Shown: positions 1 through 9,370 of the stretch, one piece after another
Layout: each line of letters begins with the position of its first letter
How positions within the stretch are numbered: the first letter of the stretch is position 1
NCBI RefSeq assembly: GCF_014268445.2
Contig: NZ_CP077089.1
Span: 3,961,501 to 4,025,500 of the forward strand
Direction of reading: 5' to 3'
DNA length: 64,000 nt
Origin: Pseudomonas tensinigenes
Lineage (GTDB): Bacteria; Pseudomonadota; Gammaproteobacteria; Pseudomonadales; Pseudomonadaceae
Made by a program: the position numbers and the translations under genes
The notes under the pieces: generated by a model
Told to the model about the DNA's origin: nothing
The model's input: the letters and a program-made list of their open reading frames with translations, nothing else
The model's database searches: none

Positions 1-813
1 AAGGAATTTTCCCTGCCGTACCGCGACATCGCGCTGACGCTGGGCGTGGGCTGGCTGGCGTATCTGGTGGTCGCCGACGCAGTGATCTCGCCGAGCGGCT
101 GCGGCAACATCTACATGAACGCTACCCCGCGAGTGATTTACGGTTGGGCGCAGACCGGCACCTTCTTCAAAGTCTTCACCCACATCGATGAAAAATCCGG
201 CATCCCGCGACCGGCGCTGTGGCTGACCTTCGCCCTGTCGGTGTTCTGGACCCTGCCGTTCCCGTCGTGGGAGGCGCTGATCAACGTGGTTTCCGCTGCG
301 CTGGTGTTGAGCTACGCCGTAGCCCCTGTGACCGTGGCCGCGCTGCGCCGCAATGCGCCGGACATGCCGCGCCCGTTCCGGGTCAAGTGCATGGGTCTGC
401 TCGGGCCGGTGTCGTTCATCATCGCCGCGCTGATCGTCTACTGGTCGGGCTGGAACACCGTGTCGTGGCTGCTCGGCCTGCAAATCCTGATGTTCGTGGT
501 CTACCTGCTCTGCGGTCGTTTTGTGCCGACCGCTCACCTCAATCTGGCCAGCCAAGTGCGCTCCTCGGCGTGGTTGATCGCCTTCTACGCGGTGACCATC
601 GTGCTGTCGAAGCTCGGCACCTTTGGCGGCCTCGGCATCCTCGCACACCCGTTCGACACCATCGTCGTCGCTGCTTGCGCCACCGGCATTTATTACTGGG
701 GCGCCGCGACCGGTGTGCCGGCGCATCTGCTGCGTCTTGAAGAGGACGATGAGGAAAGCGAAGTCACCGCCTCCGCCGCGACCGTGGCTGCGCGCCCTGC
801 CGGCGCCTACTGA
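1..813 (+). CDS. APC-family amino acid permease, C-terminal part (cut by window edge)
   Basis: Frame 1 is open from the first base, so the gene begins before the window; about 270 residues are visible. They hold several hydrophobic membrane spans and the loop SGCGNIYMNATPRVIYGWAQ, then the run IPRPALWLTF, which is typical of the second half of amino acid-polyamine-organocation permeases. The C-terminus is a short acidic, Ala-rich cytoplasmic tail. It lies 22 bp upstream of the 4-hydroxyproline epimerase on the same strand, so it is probably the uptake protein of the hydroxyproline operon; this substrate is inferred from context only. Confidence 0.85.
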   Translation, partial: KEFSLPYRDIALTLGVGWLAYLVVADAVISPSGCGNIYMNATPRVIYGWAQTGTFFKVFTHIDEKSGIPRPALWLTFALSVFWTLPFPSWEALINVVSAALVLSYAVAPVTVAALRRNAPDMPRPFRVKCMGLLGPVSFIIAALIVYWSGWNTVSWLLGLQILMFVVYLLCGRFVPTAHLNLASQVRSSAWLIAFYAVTIVLSKLGTFGGLGILAHPFDTIVVAACATGIYYWGAATGVPAHLLRLEEDDEESEVTASAATVAARPAGAY

Positions 814-835
814 AATCACCTAAAGGAATCTATCC

Positions 836-1762
836 ATGAAAAAACTACACGTCATTGATTCCCACACCGGCGGTGAACCCACGCGTCTGGTGATGACAGG
901 CTTCCCCGATCTGCCCGGCAACAGCATGGTGGAAAAACGCGATGCGCTGCGCACTGAGCATGATCAATGGCGCCGCGCCTGCCTGCTGGAGCCCCGTGGC
1001 AATGATGTATTGGTCGGCGCGTTGTATTGCGCGCCAGTCTCGCCGGACGCCACGTGCGGGGTGATTTTCTTCAACAACGCCGGTTATCTGGGCATGTGCG
1101 GCCACGGAACGATTGGTCTGATCAACTCGTTGCAGTACCTGGGGAAAATCGAACCGGGCGTGCACAAGATCGACACCCCGGTCGGCCCGGTCAGCGCCAC
1201 TTTGCATGGCGACGGAACCGTCACCTTGGGCAACGTCCCCGCTTATCGCCACCGCAAACAGGTACCGGTGGATGTGCCGGGTTACGGCCGCGTGTTGGGC
1301 GATATCGCCTATGGCGGCAACTGGTTCTTCCTGGTTTCCGAGCACGGCCAGACGCTGACCATGGACAACGTCGAACATCTTACGGCGTACACCTGGGCGA
1401 TGCTCAAGGCTCTCGAAGACCAAAGCATTTTCGGCGAAGACGGTGCCGTCATCGATCACATCGAACTGTTCGCCGATGACGATCGGGCCGACAGCCGCAA
1501 CTTCGTCATGTGCCCCGGCAAAGCCTACGACCGCTCCCCGTGCGGCACCGGCACCAGCGCCAAACTCGCCTGTCTGGCCGCCGACGACAAGCTGCAACCC
1601 GGCGCAACCTGGGTGCAGGCGAGCATCACCGGCAGCCAGTTCGAAGGCCGCTTCGAATGGCAAGGCGAACGCATTCGTCCGTACATCACCGGACGCGCGT
1701 ACATGACCGCCGACAGCACCTTGCTGATCGATGAAGCAGACCCGTTCGCGTGGGGCATCTGA
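836..1762 (+). CDS. 4-hydroxyproline 2-epimerase (proline racemase family)
   Basis: This 308-residue protein has the two catalytic cysteines of the family: Cys88 in MCGHGT and Cys236 in [10 protein letters not shown]. Having Cys at both positions marks a racemase/epimerase rather than the Thr-containing 3-hydroxyproline dehydratases. It should interconvert trans-4-hydroxy-L-proline and cis-4-hydroxy-D-proline in the cytoplasm, the first step of hydroxyproline breakdown. The ATG follows AAAGGAATC closely. The next genes encode the remaining pathway enzymes, in the order known from P. putida. The proline racemase alternative is less likely given these neighbours. Confidence 0.92.
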   Translation: MKKLHVIDSHTGGEPTRLVMTGFPDLPGNSMVEKRDALRTEHDQWRRACLLEPRGNDVLVGALYCAPVSPDATCGVIFFNNAGYLGMCGHGTIGLINSLQYLGKIEPGVHKIDTPVGPVSATLHGDGTVTLGNVPAYRHRKQVPVDVPGYGRVLGDIAYGGNWFFLVSEHGQTLTMDNVEHLTAYTWAMLKALEDQSIFGEDGAVIDHIELFADDDRADSRNFVMCPGKAYDRSPCGTGTSAKLACLAADDKLQPGATWVQASITGSQFEGRFEWQGERIRPYITGRAYMTADSTLLIDEADPFAWGI

Positions 1763-1817
1763 GCCACCGCGCAGACTTTTCACCTTACTTTGAATGATGT
1801 GCCAAGGAGTTAAAACA

Positions 1818-2765
1818 ATGAGCGACAACATCTTCACCGGTTGCATGCCGGCCCTGATGACCCCGTGCACCGCCCAGCGCAAACCGGACTTCGACGCGTT
1901 GGTGGCCAAGGGTCGCGAACTGATCGATATCGGCATGAGCGCCGTGGTTTATTGCGGTTCGATGGGCGACTGGCCGTTGCTCACCGAGGCTGAACGGCAG
2001 GAAGGCGTGGCGCGTCTGGTCGCTGCCGGCATCCCTACGATTGTCGGCACCGGCGCGGTGAATTCCCGTGAAGCGGTTTCCCATGCGGCGCACGCGGCAA
2101 AAGTCGGCGCGCAGGGTTTGATGGTGATTCCCCGCGTGCTGTCCCGTGGTGCTTCGGCGACTGCGCAAAAAGCCCACTTCGCCGCGATTCTGCAAGCCGC
2201 ACCGAACCTGCCAGCAGTGATCTACAACAGCCCTTACTACGGCTTCGCCACCCGCGCCGACCTGTTCTTCGAACTGCGTCGCGAGTACCCGAACCTGATC
2301 GGCTTCAAGGAATTCGGCGGTGGTGCCGACCTGCGTTACGCCGCCGAAAACATCACCAGCAAAGACGATGACGTGACCCTGATGGTCGGTGTCGACACGC
2401 AAGTGGTGCACGGTTTCGTCAACTGCAACGCCACCGGTGCGATCACCGGTATCGGCAACGCCCTGCCCCGCGAGGTGCTGCAACTGGTGGCGCTGAGCAA
2501 GCAGGCGGCCAAGGGTGATGCCAAGGCCCGTCGTCAGGCGCGAGAGCTGGAATCGGCGCTGGCGGTGCTGTCGTCGTTCGATGAAGGCTGCGATCTGGTG
2601 CTGTACTACAAGCATCTGATGGTGCTCAACGGCGACAAGGAATACACCCTGCACTTCAACGAAACCGATGCGTTGAGCGATTCGCAGCGGCGTTATGCCG
2701 AGAAGCAGTACTCGCTGTTCCGTCACTGGTACGAGAACTGGTCGGCGGAACAGAACTTCGCCTGA
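1818..2765 (+). CDS. 1-pyrroline-4-hydroxy-2-carboxylate deaminase (DHDPS family)
   Basis: A 315-residue TIM-barrel protein of the dihydrodipicolinate synthase / N-acetylneuraminate lyase family. Schiff-base Lys164 sits in GFKEFGG and the conserved Tyr136 in VIYNSPYYG. The ATG at 1818 is chosen over an in-frame ATG at 1794 because AAGGAG at 1804-1809 lies at the right distance. Between the epimerase and the semialdehyde dehydrogenase it should deaminate and dehydrate 1-pyrroline-4-hydroxy-2-carboxylate to 2-oxoglutarate semialdehyde and ammonia. True DHDPS function is unlikely in this context. Confidence 0.88.
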   Translation: MSDNIFTGCMPALMTPCTAQRKPDFDALVAKGRELIDIGMSAVVYCGSMGDWPLLTEAERQEGVARLVAAGIPTIVGTGAVNSREAVSHAAHAAKVGAQGLMVIPRVLSRGASATAQKAHFAAILQAAPNLPAVIYNSPYYGFATRADLFFELRREYPNLIGFKEFGGGADLRYAAENITSKDDDVTLMVGVDTQVVHGFVNCNATGAITGIGNALPREVLQLVALSKQAAKGDAKARRQARELESALAVLSSFDEGCDLVLYYKHLMVLNGDKEYTLHFNETDALSDSQRRYAEKQYSLFRHWYENWSAEQNFA

Positions 2766-2779
2766 TCAACGCCTCCTCA

Positions 2780-2810
2780 CCTGCCGCGATGCGTTGTGCT
2801 ACGCGGCAGG
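2780..2810 (+). terminator. intercistronic hairpin (possible partial terminator or processing site)
   Basis: Arms CCTGCCGCG (2780-2788) and CGCGGCAGG (2802-2810) are perfectly complementary around a 13-base loop. The T-run (2818-2823) comes 8 bases later, so intrinsic termination would be weak. The hairpin lies between two genes of one pathway and could tune their relative expression. Confidence 0.5.
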
Positions 2811-2837
2811 CATTTCCCTTTTTATCAGGAAGACACC

Positions 2838-4430
2838 ATGACTCTGACGGGCCACATGCTGATCGGGCAGCACTCGGTTGCGGGTAATCGCGAGGCTATT
2901 CGCGGGATCAATCCGGCCACGAATGAAGCGCTGGAACCGGCGTATGCCGGAGGATCGACGGAGCATGTCGAACAGGCCTGCGCGCTGGCCTGGGCAGCGT
3001 TCGATGTTTATCGCGAGACAGCACTGAATCTCCGCGCCGAATTTCTGGAAAGCATTGCTGGAGAAATCGAAGGGCTCGGCGATGAACTGATTGACCGTGC
3101 CCATGCCGAAAGCGGTCTGCCGCGTGCACGGTTACTGGGCGAACGCGGGCGTACTTGCCAACAATTGAGAATGTTCGCCCGCACCGTCCGCGGCGGTGAA
3201 TGGCTGGACGTGCGCGTCGATAGCGCGCAGCCGCAGCGCCAACCGCTGCCGCGCGCGGATCTGCGTCAACGGCAGATTGCACTCGGGCCGGTCGCGGTAT
3301 TTGGTGCGAGCAATTTTCCGCTGGCGTTTTCAGTCGCGGGCGGTGACACCGCATCGGCACTGGCCGCCGGTTGTCCGGTGATCGTCAAGGCGCACAGTGC
3401 CCATCCCGGCACCAGCGAACTGGTCGGCCGCGCAGTCGCTCGGGCGGTAAAAGCCTGTGGTTTGCCGGAAGGCGTGTTCTCGTTGCTGTACGGTTCCGGC
3501 CGCGAAGTGGGCATTGCGTTGGTCACTGATCCACGGATCAAAGCAGTGGGTTTCACCGGTTCGCGCAGCGGCGGTCTGGCGCTGATTCAAGCGGCGCAAG
3601 CGCGGCCCGAACCGATTCCGGTGTATGCGGAAATGAGTTCGATCAATCCGGTGTTGCTGTTTCCAGCGGCGTTGGACAATCGCACGCAAGCATTGGCGGC
3701 AGGATTTGTGGCTTCGCTGACATTAGGCGCGGGCCAGTTCTGCACCAACCCGGGCTTGGTGATTGCCTTGAAAGGACCGGCGCTGGACAAGTTTGTCGCC
3801 GCCACCGCCGTAGTCATTCAACGCAGTCCGGCGCAGACGATGCTGACACCGGGCATCTTCAGTGCTTACGAGTCTGCCGTGAATGCAGTGGCCGAGAATG
3901 CCAGCGCGAACATCGCCGGTGTTGGTCAGAGCGGCAACGGCCCGAACCAATGTCAGGCCTGTGTATTCGTGACCGAGGCCGCTGACTTTCTCGCCGATCA
4001 CCGCCTGCAAGCGGAAGCATTCGGGGCGGCGGCGCTGATCGTGCAATGCAGCAGTGAGGCTGAAATCCGCGAGGTCACCGAACATCTGGAAGGCCAGTTG
4101 ACCGCCACGTTGCATCTGGATGACCAAGACCTGGAACAGGCGCGTGCATTGCTGCCGACGCTCGAGCGCAGGGCCGGTCGCTTGCTGGTCAACGGCTGGC
4201 CCACCGGGGTCGAGGTGTGTGACGCGATGGTGCATGGCGGGCCGTTCCCGGCCACGTCCGACTCGCGCACGACATCCGTCGGTACAGCGGCGATCCTGCG
4301 TTTCCTGCGCCCGGTCTGCTATCAGGACTTCCCCGACAGTTTGCTGCCTGACGCATTGAAACAAGGCAATCCGCTGCAATTGCGTCGCCTGCTCGATGGG
4401 CAAAGGGAAGCGCAGCACCATGACCAATAA
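2838..4430 (+). CDS. 2,5-dioxopentanoate (2-oxoglutarate semialdehyde) dehydrogenase
   Basis: A 530-residue aldehyde dehydrogenase with the variant active site [10 protein letters not shown] (Cys302), general base Glu265 and Asn159 in GASNFPL. The QFCTNPG form is typical of the 2-oxoglutarate semialdehyde branch rather than betaine or succinate semialdehyde enzymes. It would oxidise the product of the preceding deaminase to 2-oxoglutarate with NAD(P)+. The ATG at 2838 follows CAGGAAGA; an in-frame ATG at 2796 lies inside the hairpin and lacks a ribosome site. The end overlaps an upstream in-frame ATG of the next gene, suggesting coupling. Confidence 0.9.
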   Translation: MTLTGHMLIGQHSVAGNREAIRGINPATNEALEPAYAGGSTEHVEQACALAWAAFDVYRETALNLRAEFLESIAGEIEGLGDELIDRAHAESGLPRARLLGERGRTCQQLRMFARTVRGGEWLDVRVDSAQPQRQPLPRADLRQRQIALGPVAVFGASNFPLAFSVAGGDTASALAAGCPVIVKAHSAHPGTSELVGRAVARAVKACGLPEGVFSLLYGSGREVGIALVTDPRIKAVGFTGSRSGGLALIQAAQARPEPIPVYAEMSSINPVLLFPAALDNRTQALAAGFVASLTLGAGQFCTNPGLVIALKGPALDKFVAATAVVIQRSPAQTMLTPGIFSAYESAVNAVAENASANIAGVGQSGNGPNQCQACVFVTEAADFLADHRLQAEAFGAAALIVQCSSEAEIREVTEHLEGQLTATLHLDDQDLEQARALLPTLERRAGRLLVNGWPTGVEVCDAMVHGGPFPATSDSRTTSVGTAAILRFLRPVCYQDFPDSLLPDALKQGNPLQLRRLLDGQREAQHHDQ

Positions 4431-5682
4431 CGTCTCCCACGACATCGCTGTAGTCGGCGCCGGCATCATCGGTGTCGCCTGCGCACTGCGTCTGGCACGC
4501 CAAGGATTGCGCGTGGTGGTCATCGATTCGCAGCAACCCGGCCACGGCGCCTCGTTCGGCAATGCCGGGCATCTGGCGACCGAGCAAGTGTTTCCGATCG
4601 CCGATGCGTCCATCCTCAAGCGCCTGCCGGCCATGTTGATGGACCCAATGGGACCACTGCGACTGGACTGGAAGTACCTGCCGCGCGCCTTGCCGTGGTT
4701 CACGCGGCTGCTGTTGAATCTGCGCCCGGCGCCTTTTCAGAACACCGTGGCAGGTTTGCGCGCGCTCAATGAAAACAGTCTGCAGGCTTGGCAGCGCTTG
4801 CTCGCCGACATCCAGCGGCCGGACCTGCTGAAGATCGATGGCTCGTTGCTGGTGTTCGAACGGCCCGAATCACGTCAGGCAATCCAGGCACTAAAGGCCC
4901 GAATGCATCAGCAGCAGGTGCCGGTCGACTACTGGCAGGCCGGCGCCATCCGCGAAACCGCACCACAACTCAGCGAACAGATTCAGGGCGGCTTGTTTTT
5001 CCCGCGCACCGGGCATTTCATCGATCCCTACCGCGTGGTCTGTGAACTGGTCGAAGCGGCCAAGGCCAGTGGCGTGAGTTTTGTCCAGCAACAGGTTCAG
5101 GGCGGCCACGTGCAGGAGCACGGGGTCACGCTGACCACCGGCAATGGCGCTCTGACTGCAAGTCGCGTGCTGATCGCCTGCGGTGCGCACTCAGCGAAAC
5201 TCACCGCCGCCCTCACCGGCAAAAAAGTACCGCTGGACACCGAGCGCGGCTATCACCTGATGCTGCCGCAGGAGCGCGACCGCCTGCCCATCCCCGTCAC
5301 CTCGCTGGAGCGCAAGTTCATCATGACGCCGATGTCCGAGGGGTTGCGGTTGGCGGGCACCGTCGAGTTCGCCGGGCTGGAAAAGCCACCGAGCATGGAA
5401 CGCGCGTGGCAGTTGCATCGGTTGAGTCAGGGTCTGTTCCGCAAGGATCTGAGTGCTGAAGCGGCGACGCCTTGGATGGGTTTTCGACCGTCATTGCCGG
5501 ATTCGTTGCCGGTGATTGATCAGGTCTGTGAGGGCAAGGTGTTGCTTGCGTTTGGGCATCAGCATCTGGGGCTGACGCAGGCGGCGGTGACGGCGGAGAT
5601 GGTGGTGCGGATGACGGACGCAGATGCAATCCGGGCAACGGCTTTGCCAAGTGGCGCGCCCTATCGACTGGCACGTTTCTGA
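4420..5682 (+). CDS. FAD-dependent D-amino acid dehydrogenase, probable cis-4-hydroxy-D-proline dehydrogenase
   Basis: A 420-residue DadA/DAO-family protein. The Rossmann motif [19 protein letters not shown] begins at residue 11 and the C-terminal FAD contact is [10 protein letters not shown]. The ATG at 4420 is preceded by GGGAAG; an alternative ATG at 4396 would add 8 residues. It overlaps the end of the aldehyde dehydrogenase gene, so it is translationally linked. In this operon it should oxidise cis-4-hydroxy-D-proline to 1-pyrroline-4-hydroxy-2-carboxylate, passing electrons to the respiratory chain. A general DadA role is the alternative. Confidence 0.87.
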   Translation: MTNNVSHDIAVVGAGIIGVACALRLARQGLRVVVIDSQQPGHGASFGNAGHLATEQVFPIADASILKRLPAMLMDPMGPLRLDWKYLPRALPWFTRLLLNLRPAPFQNTVAGLRALNENSLQAWQRLLADIQRPDLLKIDGSLLVFERPESRQAIQALKARMHQQQVPVDYWQAGAIRETAPQLSEQIQGGLFFPRTGHFIDPYRVVCELVEAAKASGVSFVQQQVQGGHVQEHGVTLTTGNGALTASRVLIACGAHSAKLTAALTGKKVPLDTERGYHLMLPQERDRLPIPVTSLERKFIMTPMSEGLRLAGTVEFAGLEKPPSMERAWQLHRLSQGLFRKDLSAEAATPWMGFRPSLPDSLPVIDQVCEGKVLLAFGHQHLGLTQAAVTAEMVVRMTDADAIRATALPSGAPYRLARF

Positions 5683-5797
5683 CGGCCACAGAACAGCAAG
5701 ATCGAACGTGAGCGTGCTTAGCGGCGCTGCCACCGTTTTATCTGCACATCACGAGCGCCTGATAGGAATAGGCAAGGCTGCAAGACAAACCGGCATA

Positions 5798-5822
5798 GGT
5801 TACCGCTTGGGTGGTGGTTACC
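5798..5822. promoter_or_regulatory. direct repeat GGTTACC x2 upstream of SDR gene
   Basis: GGTTACC occurs at 5798-5804 and 5816-5822, starts 18 bp apart, 32 bp before the SDR start. AraC proteins often bind direct repeats, and an AraC gene lies just downstream, so this may be its site. The link is inferred from spacing only. Confidence 0.3.
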
Positions 5823-5854
5823 ATGACGTCACACCCGAGTCATTGGAGACCGTC

Positions 5855-6688
5855 ATGAAACCCAGCAAAACCCTGTTCATCACCGGCGTCAGCAGCGGTT
5901 TCGGCCATGCACTGGCCAAGGAAGCCATTGCCAACGGCCACCGCGTGATCGGTACTGTGCGTAATGAAACCGACCTGAAAAACTTCCAGGCGCTGTCCCC
6001 GGAGAACGCTTACGGCGTGCTGCTGGACGTCACTGACTTTGAGCGGATCGACAGCGTCATTGCGCAAGTCGAAGCCACGCATGGCCCGGTCGATGTGCTG
6101 GTCAACAATGCCGGTTACGGTCACGAAGGCATTTTTGAAGAATCGCCGCTGGAGGACATGCGCGGTCAGTTCGACGTCAATGTGTTCGGCGCGGTCGCAA
6201 TGACCAAAGCCTTCCTGCCCTACTTCCGCCAGCGTCGCGCCGGCCACATCCTCAACATCACCTCCATGGGCGGCACCATCACGATGCCCGGCATCGCCTA
6301 TTACTGCGGCAGCAAATTTGCGCTTGAAGGGATCTCCGATACCCTGAGCAAAGAGCTGCGCCCCTTCAATGTCTTCGTCACGGCGGTGGCGCCTGGCTCG
6401 TTTCGCACCGACTGGGCCGGCCGTTCGATGCAACGCACCGCGCGCAGCATTGCCGACTACGACGCCAGTTTCGACCCGATCCGCCAAGCCCGGGAAGCAA
6501 AAAGCGGCAAACAGCTCGGCGACCCGCAAAAGGCTGCGCAAGCGATGCTGCAGATCATCGATTGTCCCGAGCCTCCCGCCCATTTGTTACTCGGCAGTGA
6601 CGCGTTGGGACTGGTGCGTGACCGACTGCAACAGGCGCTCGACGAGATTGATCAATGGCAAGCGCTGAGTTGCTCCACCGATCACTGA
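5855..6688 (+). CDS. short-chain dehydrogenase/reductase (SDR), classical type
   Basis: 277 residues. The NAD(P) motif TGVSSGFG starts at residue 10, NNAGYG is present, and the catalytic set is Ser (NITSMGG) with Tyr-x-x-x-Lys in YCGSK. The ATG at 5855 follows TTGGAG; longer in-frame starts reach back into the preceding gene and have no support. The stop lies 11 bp before the next gene, an AraC regulator, so the two probably form a transcription unit. The substrate cannot be predicted. Confidence 0.88.
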   Translation: MKPSKTLFITGVSSGFGHALAKEAIANGHRVIGTVRNETDLKNFQALSPENAYGVLLDVTDFERIDSVIAQVEATHGPVDVLVNNAGYGHEGIFEESPLEDMRGQFDVNVFGAVAMTKAFLPYFRQRRAGHILNITSMGGTITMPGIAYYCGSKFALEGISDTLSKELRPFNVFVTAVAPGSFRTDWAGRSMQRTARSIADYDASFDPIRQAREAKSGKQLGDPQKAAQAMLQIIDCPEPPAHLLLGSDALGLVRDRLQQALDEIDQWQALSCSTDH

Positions 6689-6699
6689 GAGAGAAAACA

Positions 6700-7638
6700 A
6701 TGACGCCGGCCGATGGCAGCACCGCGCGCATGGTGCAACTGATGGAAGTCCTCGCCCCGGTCGAGGGCTACAACCTCAGCGCGCTCGATGACGTGCGCTT
6801 CCTGCGCTCGAATCGCCCACTGACGCGCACTCCGGTGTTGTACGACCCCGGCATTGTCATCCTCTGCCAGGGTCGCAAGCGCGGTTATCTGGGTGAGGAC
6901 ACCTACGTCTATGACGCGCAGCATTATCTGGTGGTGTCCGTGCCCATCCCCTTCACCATGGAGACCGACGCCACGGCAGCCGAGCCGATGCTCGCGATTT
7001 ACATGCAACTGGACTTTCAGTTGGCCAGCGAGTTGATGGTGCAAGTCGATGAGGTGCATGGCGTCAGCGATGCTGAGCCAAAAGGCATGTACGCCTCGCC
7101 GATGGACGACGCGCTGCGCACCACGACCTTGCGTTTTCTCGAGGCGATGAGCGTCGCTGGTGAAGCGCAAATTCTCGGGCCGGCGCTGGTGCGTGAGATC
7201 TATTACCGCATTCTCACGGGCGAGCAAGGTGGATCAATGCGTGCCGCGCTGCATCGTCGCGGGCATTTCGGCAAGGTGAGCCGGGCGATCCGCAAGATTC
7301 ACAGCTGTTATCAGCAGCGCCTCGACGTCGAGCAATTGGCCCATGAAGCGAGCATGAGCGTGCCGAGTTTTCACCTGCACTTCCGCAATGTGACCGATAC
7401 CTCACCGATGCAATACCTGAAGTCGACACGCCTGCACCAGGCGCGGCTGCTGATGCTGCGCCAGGCCATGAGCGCATCGGCGGCAGCGTTCGACGTCGGT
7501 TATGAAAGCGCCTCGCAATTCAGTCGCGAGTTCAAACGGTTTTTCGGCCGGACGCCGCAGGCGGAGATTGAATGGATGAAGACGACGTACTCATTGCCGC
7601 CGCCGACAACGCCTTCCGAATTCGTATCGTCGCACTAG
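6700..7638 (+). CDS. AraC-family transcriptional regulator (AraC_N type)
   Basis: 312 residues. The N-terminal 180 or so match the AraC_N sensing domain, with FLRSNRPLTRTPVLYDPGIV and VILCQGRKRGYLG. The C-terminal third has two helix-turn-helix units, the second ending in FDVGYESASQFSREFKRFFG. The ATG at 6700 is preceded by GAGAGAG. It follows the SDR gene at 11 bp and probably controls it, since this family commonly regulates adjacent oxidoreductases. The end is 5 bp from the convergent TUDOR-domain gene. Confidence 0.9.
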   Translation: MTPADGSTARMVQLMEVLAPVEGYNLSALDDVRFLRSNRPLTRTPVLYDPGIVILCQGRKRGYLGEDTYVYDAQHYLVVSVPIPFTMETDATAAEPMLAIYMQLDFQLASELMVQVDEVHGVSDAEPKGMYASPMDDALRTTTLRFLEAMSVAGEAQILGPALVREIYYRILTGEQGGSMRAALHRRGHFGKVSRAIRKIHSCYQQRLDVEQLAHEASMSVPSFHLHFRNVTDTSPMQYLKSTRLHQARLLMLRQAMSASAAAFDVGYESASQFSREFKRFFGRTPQAEIEWMKTTYSLPPPTTPSEFVSSH

Positions 7639-7643
7639 TCCGG

Positions 7644-7856
7644 TCATTTCGCGGGATGAAGCGCCGCGCCGTGGTGCATTGCCAGATGCCCGGTCTTGTC
7701 ACTTTTGACTTCGTACTGCGGCTCGTCCTTGGAAGCAGGCCGATAGCGGCCCATGAACTCGACATCCCGGGTGTGCACCTTGACCACCTTGCCGCGAATC
7801 TCGCCGGTTTCGCTGTTCCAGTGAACCGCGTCGCCGACCTTGAATGACGTGCTCAT
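7644..7856 (-). CDS. small TUDOR-like (HVA1/DUF2945) protein
   Basis: A 70-residue basic protein starting MSTSFKVGDAVHWNSETGEI, with the pattern VGDxVxWxSxxGxxxGxV seen in hypervirulence-associated TUDOR-domain proteins. These are small beta-barrel proteins of unknown biochemical role. ATG at 7856 is preceded on its strand by GGGGGACA. A 66-residue acidic protein is encoded just upstream on the same strand and could be co-transcribed. Confidence 0.75.
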   Translation of the reverse strand: MSTSFKVGDAVHWNSETGEIRGKVVKVHTRDVEFMGRYRPASKDEPQYEVKSDKTGHLAMHHGAALHPAK

Positions 7857-7885
7857 GGCCTGTCCCCCACACTTATTCAATCCGG

Positions 7886-8086
7886 TCATTGCGACTCAGG
7901 ATGCTCGCTCGACACCGAGTTATTGGCCGCCACATCCGTCATGTCTTCATCGAGCGGCGACTCTTCATCGGCGGGCAACGGAACCTCGGGCGGGTTGCGT
8001 TTCGGATCATGCCCCGTCTCATTGTCCGTGGTCCGTGTCACGTCTTGCTGTGACCGGTTGCCCGGTGCATTTTCATCGATGTCCAT
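7886..8086 (-). CDS. hypothetical acidic small protein
   Basis: 66 residues beginning MDIDENAPGNRSQQDV, rich in Asp, Glu, Asn and Pro, with no hydrophobic segment; it looks largely unstructured. The ATG at 8086 has a good ribosome site (ACGGAGAAG) at proper distance, which is the main support. It lies 29 bp upstream of the TUDOR-like gene. I do not recognise a family. Confidence 0.6.
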   Translation of the reverse strand: MDIDENAPGNRSQQDVTRTTDNETGHDPKRNPPEVPLPADEESPLDEDMTDVAANNSVSSEHPESQ

Positions 8087-8188
8087 GCTTGCTTCTCCGT
8101 TCTTGTACGCGGGATATCCGCGCTTAAACGTGAGAGGCAACGGCACAGCGCAAGTGCCGGGCACTGGACGAACGGTGCTCCAACGAAA

Positions 8189-8214
8189 AAAGCCTGCCGT
8201 TCAGGGCAGGCTTT
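8189..8214 (-). terminator. intrinsic terminator of the galactose dehydrogenase gene
   Basis: AGCCTGCC (8191-8198) and GGCAGGCT (8205-8212) form a perfect 8-bp stem with a 6-base loop, extended by flanking A/T pairs. Read on the minus strand it is followed by a T-run, as expected for the end of the gene stopping at 8256. Confidence 0.85.
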
Positions 8215-8255
8215 CGCTTGGTGACTAAAAATAATCGTGCCGGGCCAGCCGCGCT

Positions 8256-9182
8256 CTAATCGTAAAACGCCTCAACCAACACCCGACTGCCGACAAAAAA
8301 ACTGTCCGCCACCAAGCGCAACGGCTGCACATCCAGGTCACTGGCCTTATCGCCAATCAACTGCTGAAAATGCCGATACACTGCCGCGTACTCACCCTCC
8401 CCCGACACGGCCTGACGCACGCCATCGATGCTCAACAACGCGCCGCCGTTATCCAGACGCAGAACACCCTCGGCGCAACGCACCTCGATACTCCACAGCT
8501 CATCATGGCCATGGTCGAAGTCGAACTCCGCACGCACATCGAGTTGATGCGCATCAGCCATTTTGATCGACGCAGCAATCGGCGATTGGCAGTTGCTCGG
8601 CACGCGCAGTTCAGCCGATTCGACAAACAGCGGCAGCTTCAGCAGATGGGTGACGATCGACAAGGCATTGATGCCCGGATCGAATACGCCGAGGCCGCCG
8701 GGTTGCCAAATCCAGGTCTGCCCGGGGTGCCATTTGCGTACATCTTCTTTCCAGTCGATCTGCACGCTTTGCAGCGTGCGCGAGGCGAGCCAGTCGCGCG
8801 CGGCTTCGATACCGGGCGCATAGCGTGAATGCCAGGCAAACAAGGCGCTGACGCCCCGCTCTGCTGCCTGATCAACCAAGGCCAATGCCTCACCCAAAGT
8901 GGCACACGGTGGTTTTTCCACCAACACGTGTTTGCCGGCGGCCAGCGCTTGCTGCACCAGGGCAAAACGACCTTGCGGCGGCGTGCAGAAGGCAATCGCA
9001 TCCACCGGCGGACCGTTTTCCAGCAACTCACTCAACGATTGGAAGTTCTCAACGCCCGCGCAGGGCTTGCCCTGGGTGGCGACGGAGACCAACTGGAAAG
9101 CGGGATTGGCGAGGATTGCCGGCACATGTTGATCCTGGGCGATCTTGCCGTAGCCCACCAGACCGAGACGGATTGGTTGCAT
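8256..9182 (-). CDS. gal: D-galactose 1-dehydrogenase (Gfo/Idh/MocA family)
   Basis: 308 residues beginning MQPIRLGLVGYGKIAQDQHV, which I recognise as the classical P. fluorescens D-galactose 1-dehydrogenase. It has the Rossmann start GLVGYGKIA and the family motif EKPP. It oxidises D-galactose to D-galactonolactone with NAD(P)+, the first step of the DeLey-Doudoroff route. The ATG at 9182 is favoured over a TTG one codon upstream because AGGAG is then 6 bases away. It stands alone with its own terminator; no galactonate genes are adjacent. Confidence 0.9.
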   Translation of the reverse strand: MQPIRLGLVGYGKIAQDQHVPAILANPAFQLVSVATQGKPCAGVENFQSLSELLENGPPVDAIAFCTPPQGRFALVQQALAAGKHVLVEKPPCATLGEALALVDQAAERGVSALFAWHSRYAPGIEAARDWLASRTLQSVQIDWKEDVRKWHPGQTWIWQPGGLGVFDPGINALSIVTHLLKLPLFVESAELRVPSNCQSPIAASIKMADAHQLDVRAEFDFDHGHDELWSIEVRCAEGVLRLDNGGALLSIDGVRQAVSGEGEYAAVYRHFQQLIGDKASDLDVQPLRLVADSFFVGSRVLVEAFYD

Positions 9183-9370
9183 CAATGACTCCTGTTTTGA
9201 TTTTGTTGTCGTCAGTGAATCGGGAGATTACCTGCAAACGCCACGAGCGTCTGTCCGCGCAATGTCACAACAACGCACAGGATCAGGCAAGGATTGCACA
9301 GGAATGCACTAGTGCCCGAAGCGCTGGAAAAGAAACAATGCCTTACGACAAACCGATCGAGGATGTTCCC

